Source of the DNA: Homarus americanus
Lineage: Eukaryota; Arthropoda; Malacostraca; Decapoda; Nephropidae
Assembly (NCBI RefSeq): GCF_018991925.1
Contig: NW_024737042.1
Coordinates: forward strand, 17,193,678 to 17,257,677
Direction: 5' to 3'
DNA length: 64,000 nt
Each line of letters opens with the position of its first letter. Positions within the stretch are counted from its first letter, which is position 1. The position numbers were made by a program, and so were the translations under genes. A model generated the notes under the pieces. It was not told where the DNA came from. It saw only the letters and a list, made by a program, of their open reading frames with translations, and searched no databases. This document shows positions 52,631 to 61,570 of this stretch, in pieces.

Positions 52631-53750
52631 ATGAGGACCTCCTCTACATCACACTGCTTTCTGGATTTTCTGCACAAAAACTTGCAGAAACGCAAGACAT
52701 CACTGGCCGTTGCCCTTGTTGACTTCAGGAAGGCCTTTGACCTTGTTGATCATGGCACTGTTATCAACAAGGCTATTGCACTAGGGCTGCCCACAAACCT
52801 GGTCTCATGGCTCACTGATTTGTTGAGTGGACGTCGCCAGGCAATGAGGTATCAGGGCTCGGTCTCCACATTCCAACACCTCACCTGTGGTGTTCCCCAG
52901 GGGACCAACATGGGACCACTGTGCTTCCTCATCCTGATCAACGACGCTCTATCGGACGCTCCTCACAGGTGGAAGTACGTGGATGACTGTACTGTGGGGG
53001 TTTCAGTGGACAACACCGCACCAGACTACTCATCGCTACAAGGCACCCTGTACAGGCTACAGGCATGGACTACGGAGAACAAGGTCACCATCAACCACAC
53101 CAAAACCATAGTCATGCACATCAGTGCAAGCCCCAGCAGTCACAGTGGGTGCCCATCCTCTCCAGCTGGTGCAGACTGCCAAACTCCTGGGTGTAACTAT
53201 AGACAACAAACTTGACTGGAAGGCCCATGTAAATAATACAGTCAAGGCAGCCTCGTACCATCTCTACATGCTACGACGACTTACGTCACTTGGGACACCC
53301 ACGCCAGAGAAGGTGCAGAAAAGGGCCTGCAGAATCATGCTCGGCTCAGAATACTCTGGCTACACCAACGCTCTCTCCACCCTGGAAATGCCATCCCTCA
53401 GTGACCTCCACCACCAAGCACTGGAAAGGTTTGGCAGCCAAATAATGCACCACCCTCGTCATCGCCACCTCCTGCCACCAGCAGCCCCCCACTCACCTCG
53501 CGCAGTCCACCACTAAAACAAAATTCAGCCCATAAGAGCCCGCACCGATAGATATAAGAATAGCACCATCCCATCTATTGTTAAAATAATAAACAACTCC
53601 TGATTTATGTACTGTACAGCCCTGTAAATGTATTCAATGCATATTATATCATTATGTCTAAATCAAATGTAAGTCTGTATATTTTCAGCCACCGGCTGCA
53701 ACTCTATTAATAAACCGTTTATTATTATTATTATTATTATTATTATTTTC
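52631..53750 (+). mobile_element. CR1/L2-group LINE fragment with (TTA)n tail
   Basis: 5'-truncated plus-strand element: RT from just before motif A through the C-terminal domain, a 3' UTR of about 190 bp with AATAAA at 53709-53714, and a terminal (TTA)n tail at 53718-53748. It meets a minus-strand LINE piece head to head at about 52628. Confidence 0.87.
52640..53519 (+). pseudogene. Reverse transcriptase with YVDD box, frameshifted
   Basis: The frame 52631-53215 carries RTSSTSHCFLDFL, motif A VALVDFRKAFDLVDHGTV, motif B CGVPQGTNMGPLCFLILINDA and the catalytic WKYVDDCTVG. A frameshift near 53140-53160 moves into frame 53124-53516 with QTAKLLGVTIDNKLDWKAHV. TPTPE then joins directly to KVQKRACRIMLG. 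In related LINEs roughly 30 codons with a LYAS(P)AW-type motif lie between these, so an in-frame deletion is inferred. The C-terminus runs to RHLLPPAAP and a stop near 53515. Confidence 0.87.
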
Positions 53751-54107
53751 TAAGGGAATGACACTAGCATCATCACTGTAGGAACATTGATACTGATTAA
53801 GAAAAGTTTCACACCTCAGTGACCCTGAGTTTTTACTGCTATCAACTTCATATTTTTTCCTGCCTCTGCTAATGGTCGTGTTATATTTCAATGTGATTCT
53901 GATCTTTAAAAATTTTGTTTTTTGCATAATGTAGTATTACTGATACGTAATTTGTCTTAGTATGCCTTATTGTGGGTAAAAATAAGTATATATTAAATGC
54001 ATCTTCCGAAAGAGTGAATTTGCTACCAGAGTTTAACAGCTAATTCATGTATAACACTTCTGATAAACTTCCTACGTGCTTATGTTTGAAATAATGAATG
54101 TAAGTAT
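53751..54107. other. Unassigned spacer
   Basis: AT-rich. Ends with the target duplication AGTAT (54103-54107) of the LTR element. Confidence 0.5.
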
Positions 54108-54392
54108 TGAAGGTTACTAGTGTGCCCTGAAGAATGCAGTGATGGCTAGGGAAACACTGTGTAACACTGAGTCCGTTTATTGTGGATGAGAGAAATACAA
54201 GTGGTGACGCTGTGTGCCATGCGCGGCTCACACAGTCAGACTGAGGCGCCTTGCCATATGGCAGCCTCGGGGCAATGTTGCCACATAACACGTGCAGTGT
54301 TGCCACGTGATAATATATATAAATGCTACTCGGCACAGTAGCTTATGTACAGGGTTGCTACTTGGCACAGTAGCTTATATACATAACCTACA
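54108..54392 (-). repeat. 3' LTR
   Basis: Minus-strand sequence begins TGTAGGTTATG and ends CTAGTAACCTTCA. It contains two tandem copies of AAGCTACTGTGCCRAGTAGCA, a TATA-like TTTATATATATTATC, and AATAAA (plus TTTATT at 54176-54181) as the likely polyadenylation signal. It differs from the 5' LTR at the GTG/GAG and TCC/TTC sites near 54163-54174 and at CTTGG/CTCGG near 54361. Confidence 0.95.
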
Positions 54393-56084
54393 TCTCCCTC
54401 CCCCCTCACGCTCATAGTCTTTGTCTTGAGCGGACTTCTTAGTCCTAAGTCGCTCCGAGCGTCGAGGTGCACTGTGGGGCGGATCCTCGTGAGGTGTAGG
54501 TGACTCGTCTTCGGTCAGAGGGCCAGCAGCAGGGGGTGGGACTGGCCGGAGGAAGCGGCGGTTCCTCCACCAGACACGGCCACTCGGCATCCTGACCTTG
54601 TAGTCCCGCGACCGGCCGACGCCCATCACTATGCCCACCTTGTCCCAACGTGTCGTCGTCGGGTTCTGGACGCGGGCAAGGGCACCAATCTCCAGCGGCT
54701 GAAGAGGGCGGGCACGGTCGTCATACCGAGCCTTGGCGTCCTGGGCACGTGTAGCGGTGCGGCGGTAGCAGCTCTCGGCTTTGGTCTGCCAGTCCTTCGC
54801 AAAGGCCTTAGCGTGTGTAGGAACGCAAGAGCGGAGAGGGTGACCATACAGGATCTGGGCAGGGGTAGCCCTGGGGCGTGTGGTCGATTCCACCCTCCTG
54901 ATGTGACTCCGCTGCTGCTTGGGGCTGCGTGGGCCATCTGGAGGGGGCTGCGTGCGAACCACCCTGAGGGAAGTGCACTGCTGTCCTCCTCGTCTCGGGC
55001 TTTTGGGCTTGGGTTGGCGGCAGCACTTGTCGTAGTGTCCATAGCGACCACAGGCCTGACACTTGCGGCCTCGTGCAGGGCACCTGTCTGTGTTAGACCA
55101 GTGGCCCTTACGGTCACATCCACGACACAGTGCGTCGGCGGCCGGGCAAGTCTTGGGGCTGTGCTGCTTTCCACAGCTGCCACAGGAAGCACTATGCGGA
55201 GGCGTGGAAGAACGTGTGGCAGCCTTCGCGTTGTTGGCCGCCTTCTTATCCTTCTTGTATTGTGAGATAGCTCTCACAGCAGGTGGGGCCCGTAAGGCAG
55301 AGGTGGCGGACTTGGTGGCCTCGTATGACCGACATTCAGTCACTACCACCTGGAGTGTGGAGGAAGCGTCCAGGGGGATGAGTCGCTGCATCAACTCTTC
55401 GTGCCTGACACCTGTCAAGATCCCGTGCTTGATCCAGGCTTCCTCACATTCCCGGCTGTGCGCCTTGCAGACGTCGATCTCCTCTGACAAACTCTTCAAA
55501 CGTACAAAAAAGTCGTCAAAGGATTCGTTCTCCGCCTGCTTGCAGCTGGTGAAGGCACGGCGACGCAAAGCCTCGTTGTTCCGACCCTTAACGTGCTCCT
55601 GTAAAAGGTCGAGCACATCCGTCACTGAAGAGGTAGAGTCGGGAGGCACGTGCAACGTGTGCTCCAAAACTCTCTGGGTCTCCAGCGACAAACACATCCG
55701 CAGTTGGATGAGCTGTTTGTTTGGAGGCATGCTGTCAAGGTCCACCATCGTGGAGTAATCTGTCCAACGCCGCCTCCACTCACGAAAAAGCTGAAACGTG
55801 ACGTCTGGTGAGAGGGCGGGTGGGGGTTGAACAGATGCCTTGGGAGCTGTTGGGGTAGCAAGAGTACCTGGAGGACGCTGGTGTGGTGGAGGAGGGAGAG
55901 TACTGGCGCCTTGATGCGCGCTACCTGCGAGTGAGGGAGGGTGGGTTAGCGCCAGGGTCGCCAATAGCGCCTCAAAACGCAACTTTTCTTCCTCTCTTCG
56001 TGTCTCCTCCCTCTGAAGTTCCATCTCTCTGCGTCTCTCGTCCCGGTCGTCCATCCACTTCAGAACTGTGGCGATGTCCGTCAC
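54375..56084 (-). CDS. Gag fused in frame to the integrase C-terminus
   Basis: An intact 569-codon ORF. Residues 12-38 are charged and probably helical; 50-90 are Pro-rich. Residues 95-260 match a retrotransposon Gag/capsid domain (FREWRRRWTDYS, LRMCLSLETQRVLEH, FDDFFVRLKSLSEE). Three Cys-His knuckles follow (301-313 CX2CX3HX4C, 320-335 CX2CX4HX6C, 342-354). After about residue 400 the sequence (TPAQILYGHPLRS, WDKVGIVMGVGRSRDY, VRMPSGRVWWRNRRFLRP) is the end of a Ty3/gypsy integrase. The reading frame stays open across the join (about 54880-54970). Gag would build particles. The stop lies 18 bp inside the 3' LTR. Confidence 0.92.
   Translation of the reverse strand: MTDIATVLKWMDDRDERRREMELQREETRREEEKLRFEALLATLALTHPPSLAGSAHQGASTLPPPPHQRPPGTLATPTAPKASVQPPPALSPDVTFQLFREWRRRWTDYSTMVDLDSMPPNKQLIQLRMCLSLETQRVLEHTLHVPPDSTSSVTDVLDLLQEHVKGRNNEALRRRAFTSCKQAENESFDDFFVRLKSLSEEIDVCKAHSRECEEAWIKHGILTGVRHEELMQRLIPLDASSTLQVVVTECRSYEATKSATSALRAPPAVRAISQYKKDKKAANNAKAATRSSTPPHSASCGSCGKQHSPKTCPAADALCRGCDRKGHWSNTDRCPARGRKCQACGRYGHYDKCCRQPKPKSPRRGGQQCTSLRVVRTQPPPDGPRSPKQQRSHIRRVESTTRPRATPAQILYGHPLRSCVPTHAKAFAKDWQTKAESCYRRTATRAQDAKARYDDRARPLQPLEIGALARVQNPTTTRWDKVGIVMGVGRSRDYKVRMPSGRVWWRNRRFLRPVPPPAAGPLTEDESPTPHEDPPHSAPRRSERLRTKKSAQDKDYEREGGGRCRLCI
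54393..54407 (-). other. Polypurine tract
   Basis: Minus-strand GAGGGGGGAGGGAGA immediately upstream of the 3' LTR; it primes plus-strand DNA synthesis in LTR elements. It also encodes the last residues of the ORF. Confidence 0.9.
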
Positions 56085-56657
56085 TGGAGGTGGAGGATGA
56101 GAGTCTGCGCCCGGGAGTCGTGTCTCCCATCTTGACGTCCCTTCTTACCTCCCATCTTTGTGTGTGCGTGGACTGCACTGTTTAATATATAAAGTGGCGC
56201 CTCAACAGCTCGAACCACATATATAAGACATAAACAGCGCAAAATCACGCTTATGGTCCAGGTCCACTGTTCTCTCCGTGAGTGAGTGAGTGCGTGCGTG
56301 CGTGCGTGTATGTGTCTGAGAGAGCGGAGGGAGCGTGGACAGCTGCGTGGTCCGGCAAGACCGTCAGTGTCCCCCGGATGTCGCACGAGAAGGGTGTACG
56401 CCTGCGTGCTCCGTGGGTACCACAAAAAAAAGACAGGCCAATGCTCAACTCAGCTCTAGACACACACTAATACACTGACACTAACACTGGCACCGTCACT
56501 AAAACGCACTGTGACGGAGCAACACTGCACATCGCGGCGAAACACAGCGCAACACAACACAACACACTGAGTCGACGCAACACAACACACTGAGTCGACG
56601 ACGCGCATCACCGGCAGACGTAACTGTCGGCATTGTTCACACACTTAGTAAGTCCAC
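56085..56657 (-). other. Leader between 5' LTR and Gag start
   Basis: About 590 bp without a credible gene. It holds a short GTGA/GTGC repeat (56278-56312) and a partly duplicated ACACAACACACTGAGTCGACG block (56555-56600). Packaging signals would be expected here but cannot be recognised from sequence alone. Confidence 0.55.
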
Positions 56658-56659
56658 AG

Positions 56660-56677
56660 ATCCTAGACACTGCGCCA
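56660..56677 (-). other. Primer-binding site, probably tRNA-Ser
   Basis: Directly inside the 5' LTR the minus strand reads TGGCGCAGTGTCTAGGAT. TGGCGCAGT complements the 3' end (ACTGCG-CCA) of arthropod tRNA-Ser and is the primer site used by several gypsy-group elements, including Mag-like ones. Confidence 0.75.
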
Positions 56678-56962
56678 TGAAGGTTACTAGTGTGCCCTGA
56701 AGAATGCAGTGATGGCTAGGGAAACACTGAGTAACACTGAGTTCGTTTATTGTGGATGAGAGAAATACAAGTGGTGACGCTGTGTGCCATGCGCGGCTCA
56801 CACAGTCAGACTGAGGCGCCTTGCCATATGGCAGCCTCGGGGCAATGTTGCCACATAACACGTGCAGTGTTGCCACGTGATAATATATATAAATGCTACT
56901 CGGCACAGTAGCTTATGTACAGGGTTGCTACTCGGCACAGTAGCTTATATACATAACCTACA
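56678..56962 (-). repeat. 5' LTR
   Basis: 285 bp, TG...CA, nearly identical to the 3' LTR. Minus-strand transcription would start here. TATA-like and AATAAA motifs are as in the 3' copy. Confidence 0.95.
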
Positions 56963-56967
56963 AGTAT

Positions 56968-57592
56968 CTTTAAATAATTTAGCTAAATATCTTTCTCGTC
57001 AGAAACGGTCATCCCAACGATTGTGTGGTCAGCTGGGGTGGCCTGGTGGGTCGGTGGGGGAGGGTGGTCGGTGGGGTAGACAGTGGACAGGGCTGCTCAG
57101 ATTACAAGCCGTGGCACTGAGTAGGATTCCACTAAATAAGAATCACGATGTATAACTTTTCATACAGAGACCATAAAGACATCTACCGCCGTAAACTCAG
57201 AAAACTACCCATTTAAAAATATTATCCCTGGCAAGTTATTATAAAGCAAAATTATAATGTATATAAGGCTGTGTGTGTGTGTGGATATTCTTCATGTATG
57301 TCTTCCACAGTTGTTGACAAAGTGCCAGTTATCGCTCGCTCAGTGTTGTGAATATTTAACTATATTTACAACTATTCCCTTAGTTGTGATATTCGGTTAT
57401 TACACAAAATAAAGGCAAATGTTTATAACTATCGTGAAGTTTTATTTCTGGAGACTTTGGGAAGTAACTTTTCTGAGTCATATTAATATCCATGTGTTAC
57501 TAATACAGAATGTGGAAAAGGTGAACTTAGCGAGACACTTCCATGGCTTAGCTAAGTCGGCTCACTTCTTGTAGTTCATGGTCTCAGAAGCA
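56968..57592. other. Unassigned spacer
   Basis: Contains a G/T-rich stretch at 57030-57080 and AATAAAG near 57409. No gene. Confidence 0.45.
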
Positions 57593-57664
57593 TCATAAGA
57601 ACATAAGAACATAAGAATGAAGGAAACTGCAGCTGGCCTATTGGCCCATACTGGGCAGTCCCAT

Positions 57665-59952
57665 TTACACCCAACCCCTATTGCTCATATAAGCATCCAA
57701 CCTATGCTTGAAGCTATTCAGCGTATTCGAGTTAATGATGATATTTAGTAACTTGTTCCATTCATCCACTACTCTGTTTCCAAACCAGTGTTTGCCTATT
57801 TCACGCCTAAATCTAAATTTGTCTAATATAAAACCATTGTTACGAGTTCGCTCCTGGTTGGATAGTTTGAGTACCTTTGTAATGTCCCCTTTGTTTAACC
57901 CTGACTTCCACTTATACACCTCTATCAGGTCGCCCCTCGCTCTACGTCTCTCGAGGGAGTGTAGATTAAGATGCTTTAACCTGTCTCTATACTCAAGGTT
58001 CCTAATGCCCGGGATTAGTCTTGTCTTTCTCCTCTGAATTCTTTCCAATGATTCTATATCCATTCTGTAATTCGGTGACCAGAACTGAACTGCGTAATCC
58101 AGGTGTGGTCTCACAAGAGCAAGATACAGTTTTAGGATGACCTCGCTAGTCTTGTAACTAACACTCCTTTGTATGAACCCAAGTACTTTATTAGCCTTGT
58201 TACGAGCAAAAACACATTGTTTACTTGGCTTAAGGTTCCTACTTATCATTACTCCTAAATCTCTCTCGCAGTCGGATTTCTCTATGGCATCGTTGTTCAT
58301 CTGGTATCTGGTTTCCCTGTTTACATCTCCTATACTGAGTACTTTACATTTGTCCATGTTGAATTTCATCTGCCATTTTTCAGACCATTCGAAAAATTTG
58401 TTTAGATCTTCCTGTAGTTTTCCGGAGTCCTCGTCTGATTTAATAACACGTCCTATTTTAGTGTCATCAGCAAATTTACTTATGTTGCTGTCTATGCCGA
58501 TATCTATGTCGTTTATGTATATAATAAATAATAATGGTCCAAGTACTGAGCCTTGGGGAACTCCACTTGTGACGTTGCTCCAATGGGACTTAAAGCCGTT
58601 AATGCTCACTCTCTGTTTCCTGTCCTGTAACCACGCCCTAATCCATTTAAGGATGTTACCTTTGATGCCATGAGCTTCTACCTTTCTAATTAGTCTTTCG
58701 TGGGGGACTCTCTCGAAGGCTTTGCTAAAGTCGAGATATACCACATCATAATTGTGCCCCTCGTCCACCGATTCGAAAACTGATGAAAAGAATGTTAATA
58801 GATTAGTTAGACATGAACGTCCGCTTGTGAAGCCATGCTGGGAATCATTGATCAATCTGTGCTTCTCCAGGTGATTTCGAATAGAGTTTGAAATGATTGC
58901 TTCCAGTAATTTGCCTACTATTGATGTTAGACTGATTGGGCAGTAGTTAGAGGATAGTGATCTATCCCCCTTCCTGAAAATCGGTATGACATTCGCTATC
59001 CTCCAGGATTCTGATACTACACCTGTTTTTAAGGACATGTTAAACAACTTTGCTAAGGGCATACTAAGCTCTTCCTTACATTCCTTTAATACTCTGGCAA
59101 ATATCTCATCGGGAGCAGGTGACTTATTAGGCTTTAGTTTGTCTATTTGCTTACTAACATCGTTACTAGTCACTACTATCTCGCTTAATTGGTTTTCTTC
59201 ACTATCTCTGAATAGAGTCGGTGCCTCGGGTATCATGTTTAAATTTTCGGTGGTGAAAACTGTTGAAAAATATTTATTCAAATTATTGCTCATTTCTCCG
59301 TCGTTATCAGTGAACTCGCCGGTATCTGACCGTATTGGTCCAATCTTTTCTCGTGTTTTAGTTTGATACATTTGGTAGAATCCTTTGGGGTTTGTCTTCG
59401 CCTCCCTTGCTATCCTTACCTCATTATTCCTCTTGGCTTTCCTTATCTCAGTTTTGACCCTACTCGCCAATATCTTATAATAATCCTGGAGGTAAATTTC
59501 GCCACGCTGTATCCTTCTACCTATAGCCTTCCTTTGGCCAATGATGTTCTTTAAATAATTATTTATCCATTTAGGGTCATTTTTGTCTGATCTGAGTTTT
59601 TTGTATGGTATGTTCTGCCTCTGTGCATTAAGTAACTCATTATTTAAATTGTCGTGGAACTCGGCAGTCTCAGATGTCGTTAACAGGTCGGAGTCATCTG
59701 TCAGGTTCACGGCCAAGCGCGACACCCCCTCTCTCAGCTGCCTCTTTAAACTGTCAAAGTTTGCCCTTCTGAAATCTGGTACTTCAGTGGAATTTTCCTT
59801 ACGTCTGCCCTGAAAATCTAACTGAAATCGAATTTCTTTGTGATCGCTGTTCGCAAGTTCGTTCCCTACCTCGACATTGCTAATGAGGTTTTCTCTGTTC
59901 AACAGAACTAAATCGAGTATATTATTACCCCGTGTGGGTTCGGTTATATGTT
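57665..59952 (-). CDS. CR1-like ORF2: end of endonuclease, linker, reverse transcriptase
   Basis: Open for 745 codons from 59902, and in the same frame back to the 59953 frameshift. Numbering from the Met at 59902: NSDHKEI (endonuclease Ser-Asp-His) 18-24; linker with NDPKWINNYL 108-117; RT fingers IANVIPIFRKGDR 302-314; motif A YLDFSKAFERV 389-399 (catalytic D391); motif [13 protein letters not shown] 446-457; catalytic FADD 477-480. A C-terminal region follows to YMSNRGWV. Oddities against the other copies are NYCPISL for NYRPISL and SKAFER for SKAFDR. The Met at 59902 is internal. The protein nicks DNA and copies the element RNA at the nick. Confidence 0.92.
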
Positions 59953-60615
59953 GCTTAGGAAACAGTCCTGGATCATCTCGAGAAAATCCTCTGATTCTGA
60001 GTTACCCGTAAGGTCAGTCCAATCTATTTGGCCAAGGTTAAAGTCGCCTACTATACAGACTTTGTTGTGTATGGAAGCCCTGCGCAATTCATCCCAGATA
60101 CGTCGCTCATTGACTCTATCAAGATTGGGAGGTCTATATATTACTCCTGTGATTAATTTTTCCCTACCGTCGCTTAATTCTATCCAAATTGTTTCTGTAT
60201 TCCGCTCAGTTTTTATTTCCTTATTTATTTCACACTTCAGATTATCCCTAACAAAGATTGCTACTCCGCCTCCTTTCCTGGTTTGCCTATCTGTATGGAA
60301 CAATTTGTAACCCGCAATTTGGTATTCGACCGGCAACTCACGTGAGTCTAGGTTGATCCATGTTTCAGTGAATGCTATTATATCGATTTTTTCGGTACAT
60401 ACCAAGGCCCTAATATCATCCATTTTGTTTCTCATACTTCTACTGTTCGCGTAGTAGACATTTAAGTAAGTCGTGTTCTGAGTCCTCCCTTTTCCGCGTT
60501 TAGTTTTAAACTCCCTGTTTAATTTAGTTTTGTCATCATTCCTAACACTATTTCCCTGTAATCTATTACTTTGTTTACCCGCTCCCACTGCAGTTTCCCC
60601 CACCCCCGTGCCCAT
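59944..60615 (-). CDS. CR1-like ORF2: APE-type endonuclease part
   Basis: 223 codons. A basic leader (residues 1-48) is followed by the endonuclease: YLNVYYANSRSMRNKMDD (Asn motif, about 51-67), IIAFTETWINL (catalytic E84), KGGGVAIFVRD (114-124), GVIYRPPN (157-164) and VCIVGDFNLGQIDW (D191, N193). It ends after FLSNI because one T is missing at about 59953 compared with the 40.1 kb copy (AAG-CAAC for AAGTCAAC). Beyond this the 57665-59952 frame carries on the protein. It starts eight bases after the ORF1 stop. Its frame is also open upstream, to the TTTAAAC site. Confidence 0.9.
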   Translation of the reverse strand: MGTGVGETAVGAGKQSNRLQGNSVRNDDKTKLNREFKTKRGKGRTQNTTYLNVYYANSRSMRNKMDDIRALVCTEKIDIIAFTETWINLDSRELPVEYQIAGYKLFHTDRQTRKGGGVAIFVRDNLKCEINKEIKTERNTETIWIELSDGREKLITGVIYRPPNLDRVNERRIWDELRRASIHNKVCIVGDFNLGQIDWTDLTGNSESEDFLEMIQDCFLSNI

Positions 60616-60636
60616 ATGTTCCCCTAGCAGTTTAAA
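60597..60636 (-). promoter_or_regulatory. Candidate -1 ribosomal frameshift site at the ORF1/ORF2 junction
   Basis: The minus strand has TTTAAAC (60636-60630), aligned with ORF1 codons as T TTA AAC. TGC and the stop TAG follow (60626-60624). After a spacer of five bases comes GGGG-N7-GGG-N3-GGGGG-N1-GGGGG (60624-60597), a G-quadruplex motif. ORF2 lies in the -1 frame relative to ORF1 and is open from the heptamer through its own ATG at 60615. These are the textbook parts of a -1 frameshift signal. Reinitiation at the nearby ATG is the alternative. Confidence 0.5.
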
Positions 60637-61484
60637 GACTTCGATATCCTTTGAACTGCCCCCTCTAGAGACCCAGCCAGGGTTGCCACCCCATCCCGAG
60701 ACAGGTGCACCCCATCCCTAGCATAAAGGTCCCTTCTGCCGTAGATGTTGTCCCAGTTGTCAATGAATAGGATCGATATTGATTTGCAATATCTGTCAAG
60801 ACGGTCGTTGGCACGAACCGCCCTTGACAACCACTCCCTGCCAACTCTCCTTCTAGGCAGGACACCGCATATGATAGGGATCCCTCCCTTAAACCTAATA
60901 CGTTCTATAGCTGCCTTGAACTTATCAAGAAGCTCCTCGCTCCTACACTGGCCAATATCATTGCCTCCTGCACTGAGGCAGATAATGGGCTTGTTCCCAT
61001 TACCAGACAAGATATTGTCCATCCTGTCAATTATATCCCCCACCCCAGTTCCTGGCAAACACACCCTCATCCTATTTTTGTTTTTACCACAAAAGGCCCT
61101 GTCCATGTACCTTACCTGTGAGTCACCAACAAATAAAATTTTTATACCTTCCTTGTCATCCCTGTCCCTGACTGTACTAACGTCAAATTCGTCTATCAAG
61201 GGACTGAACGGGTTGGCACACTTAGCTGTTGTTGTCGTTGTTGTCGTATCCTTGGTGTACTTCTTCACCACCAGCTTCGTCTTCCCACTACTCACAACCT
61301 TCCACTCGCTTGAGTTTTCGTCAGACACTGGCTCCCCTTTTAACCTCGCCAGCTCTTCCTTTAATTTCAGGTTCTCCAACGTGGCCCTCTCAATTTCTTC
61401 CTTGGCCCTCGCCAATTCTTCCATGGACCACTCCAGTTTGGTCAACAAACTCACATACCCAAGACCGCACATAGCTCTGGCCAT
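60624..61484 (-). CDS. CR1-like ORF1 with coiled coil and SGNH esterase domain
   Basis: 286 intact codons. Residues 13-50 form a heptad-like coiled coil (MEELARAKEEIERATLENLK). Residues 80-86 are a threonine run. From about 114 to the end is an SGNH hydrolase fold: block I ILFVGDSQVRYMD with nucleophile S122, a glycine in LPGTGVGDI (about 145-150), block III LSAGGNDIGQ with N175, and block V ARDGVHLSRDG with D257 and H260. All catalytic residues are present. Esterase domains are known in ORF1 of CR1-like LINEs; their substrate is not settled. The Met at 61484 is the first in frame. The stop is eight bases before the ORF2 ATG. Confidence 0.92.
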   Translation of the reverse strand: MARAMCGLGYVSLLTKLEWSMEELARAKEEIERATLENLKLKEELARLKGEPVSDENSSEWKVVSSGKTKLVVKKYTKDTTTTTTTAKCANPFSPLIDEFDVSTVRDRDDKEGIKILFVGDSQVRYMDRAFCGKNKNRMRVCLPGTGVGDIIDRMDNILSGNGNKPIICLSAGGNDIGQCRSEELLDKFKAAIERIRFKGGIPIICGVLPRRRVGREWLSRAVRANDRLDRYCKSISILFIDNWDNIYGRRDLYARDGVHLSRDGVATLAGSLEGAVQRISKSLNC

Positions 61485-61570
61485 ATCTGATAATTATCCC
61501 TCGGGAGCTAACCCTACCGTGACCTTTCCCCTAGTGAGGTCAGAACATCCTTCAACACTGTAAAAAAACA

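Larger units (their letters stand above)
54108..56962 (-). mobile_element. Complete non-autonomous Ty3/gypsy-like LTR retrotransposon
   Basis: A 2855-bp element on the minus strand, flanked by a perfect 5-bp duplication AGTAT (54103-54107, 56963-56967). Two 285-bp LTRs of the TG...CA type differ at only about three positions. It has a primer-binding site, a polypurine tract and one 569-codon ORF. Protease, RT, RNase H and most of integrase are absent, so it must depend on a partner element. The small LTR divergence indicates recent insertion. Confidence 0.95.
57593..61570 (-). mobile_element. Near-intact CR1-like LINE (family A)
   Basis: Minus-strand order is a short 5' leader, ORF1 (61484-60624), ORF2 (60615-57665, one frameshift), a 3' UTR with CTGCCCAGTATGGGCCAATAGGCC, and a tail of about three ATTCTTATGTTCTTATG-type units (57593-57619). 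The 8-base tail replaces poly-A, as known for the CR1 group. The esterase ORF1 also fits CR1-like LINEs. It is the best-preserved copy of a family also present at 10.5, 34.9 and 40.1-42.4 kb. The 5' limit near 61570 is approximate. Confidence 0.92.

Noticed and set aside
55063..55758. 231-codon plus-strand frame opposite the Gag ORF
   Set aside because: Shadow of the GC-rich Gag coding strand; no domain, and the minus-strand frame has full Gag and knuckle features.
54108..56962. Endogenous retrovirus or virus-derived gene
   Set aside because: No envelope-like ORF and no polymerase; structure, 5-bp duplication and tRNA-Ser-type primer site fit a non-autonomous gypsy-group retrotransposon.
60745..61563. 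272-codon plus-strand frame opposite ORF1
   Set aside because: Antisense shadow of the esterase ORF, without motifs of its own.
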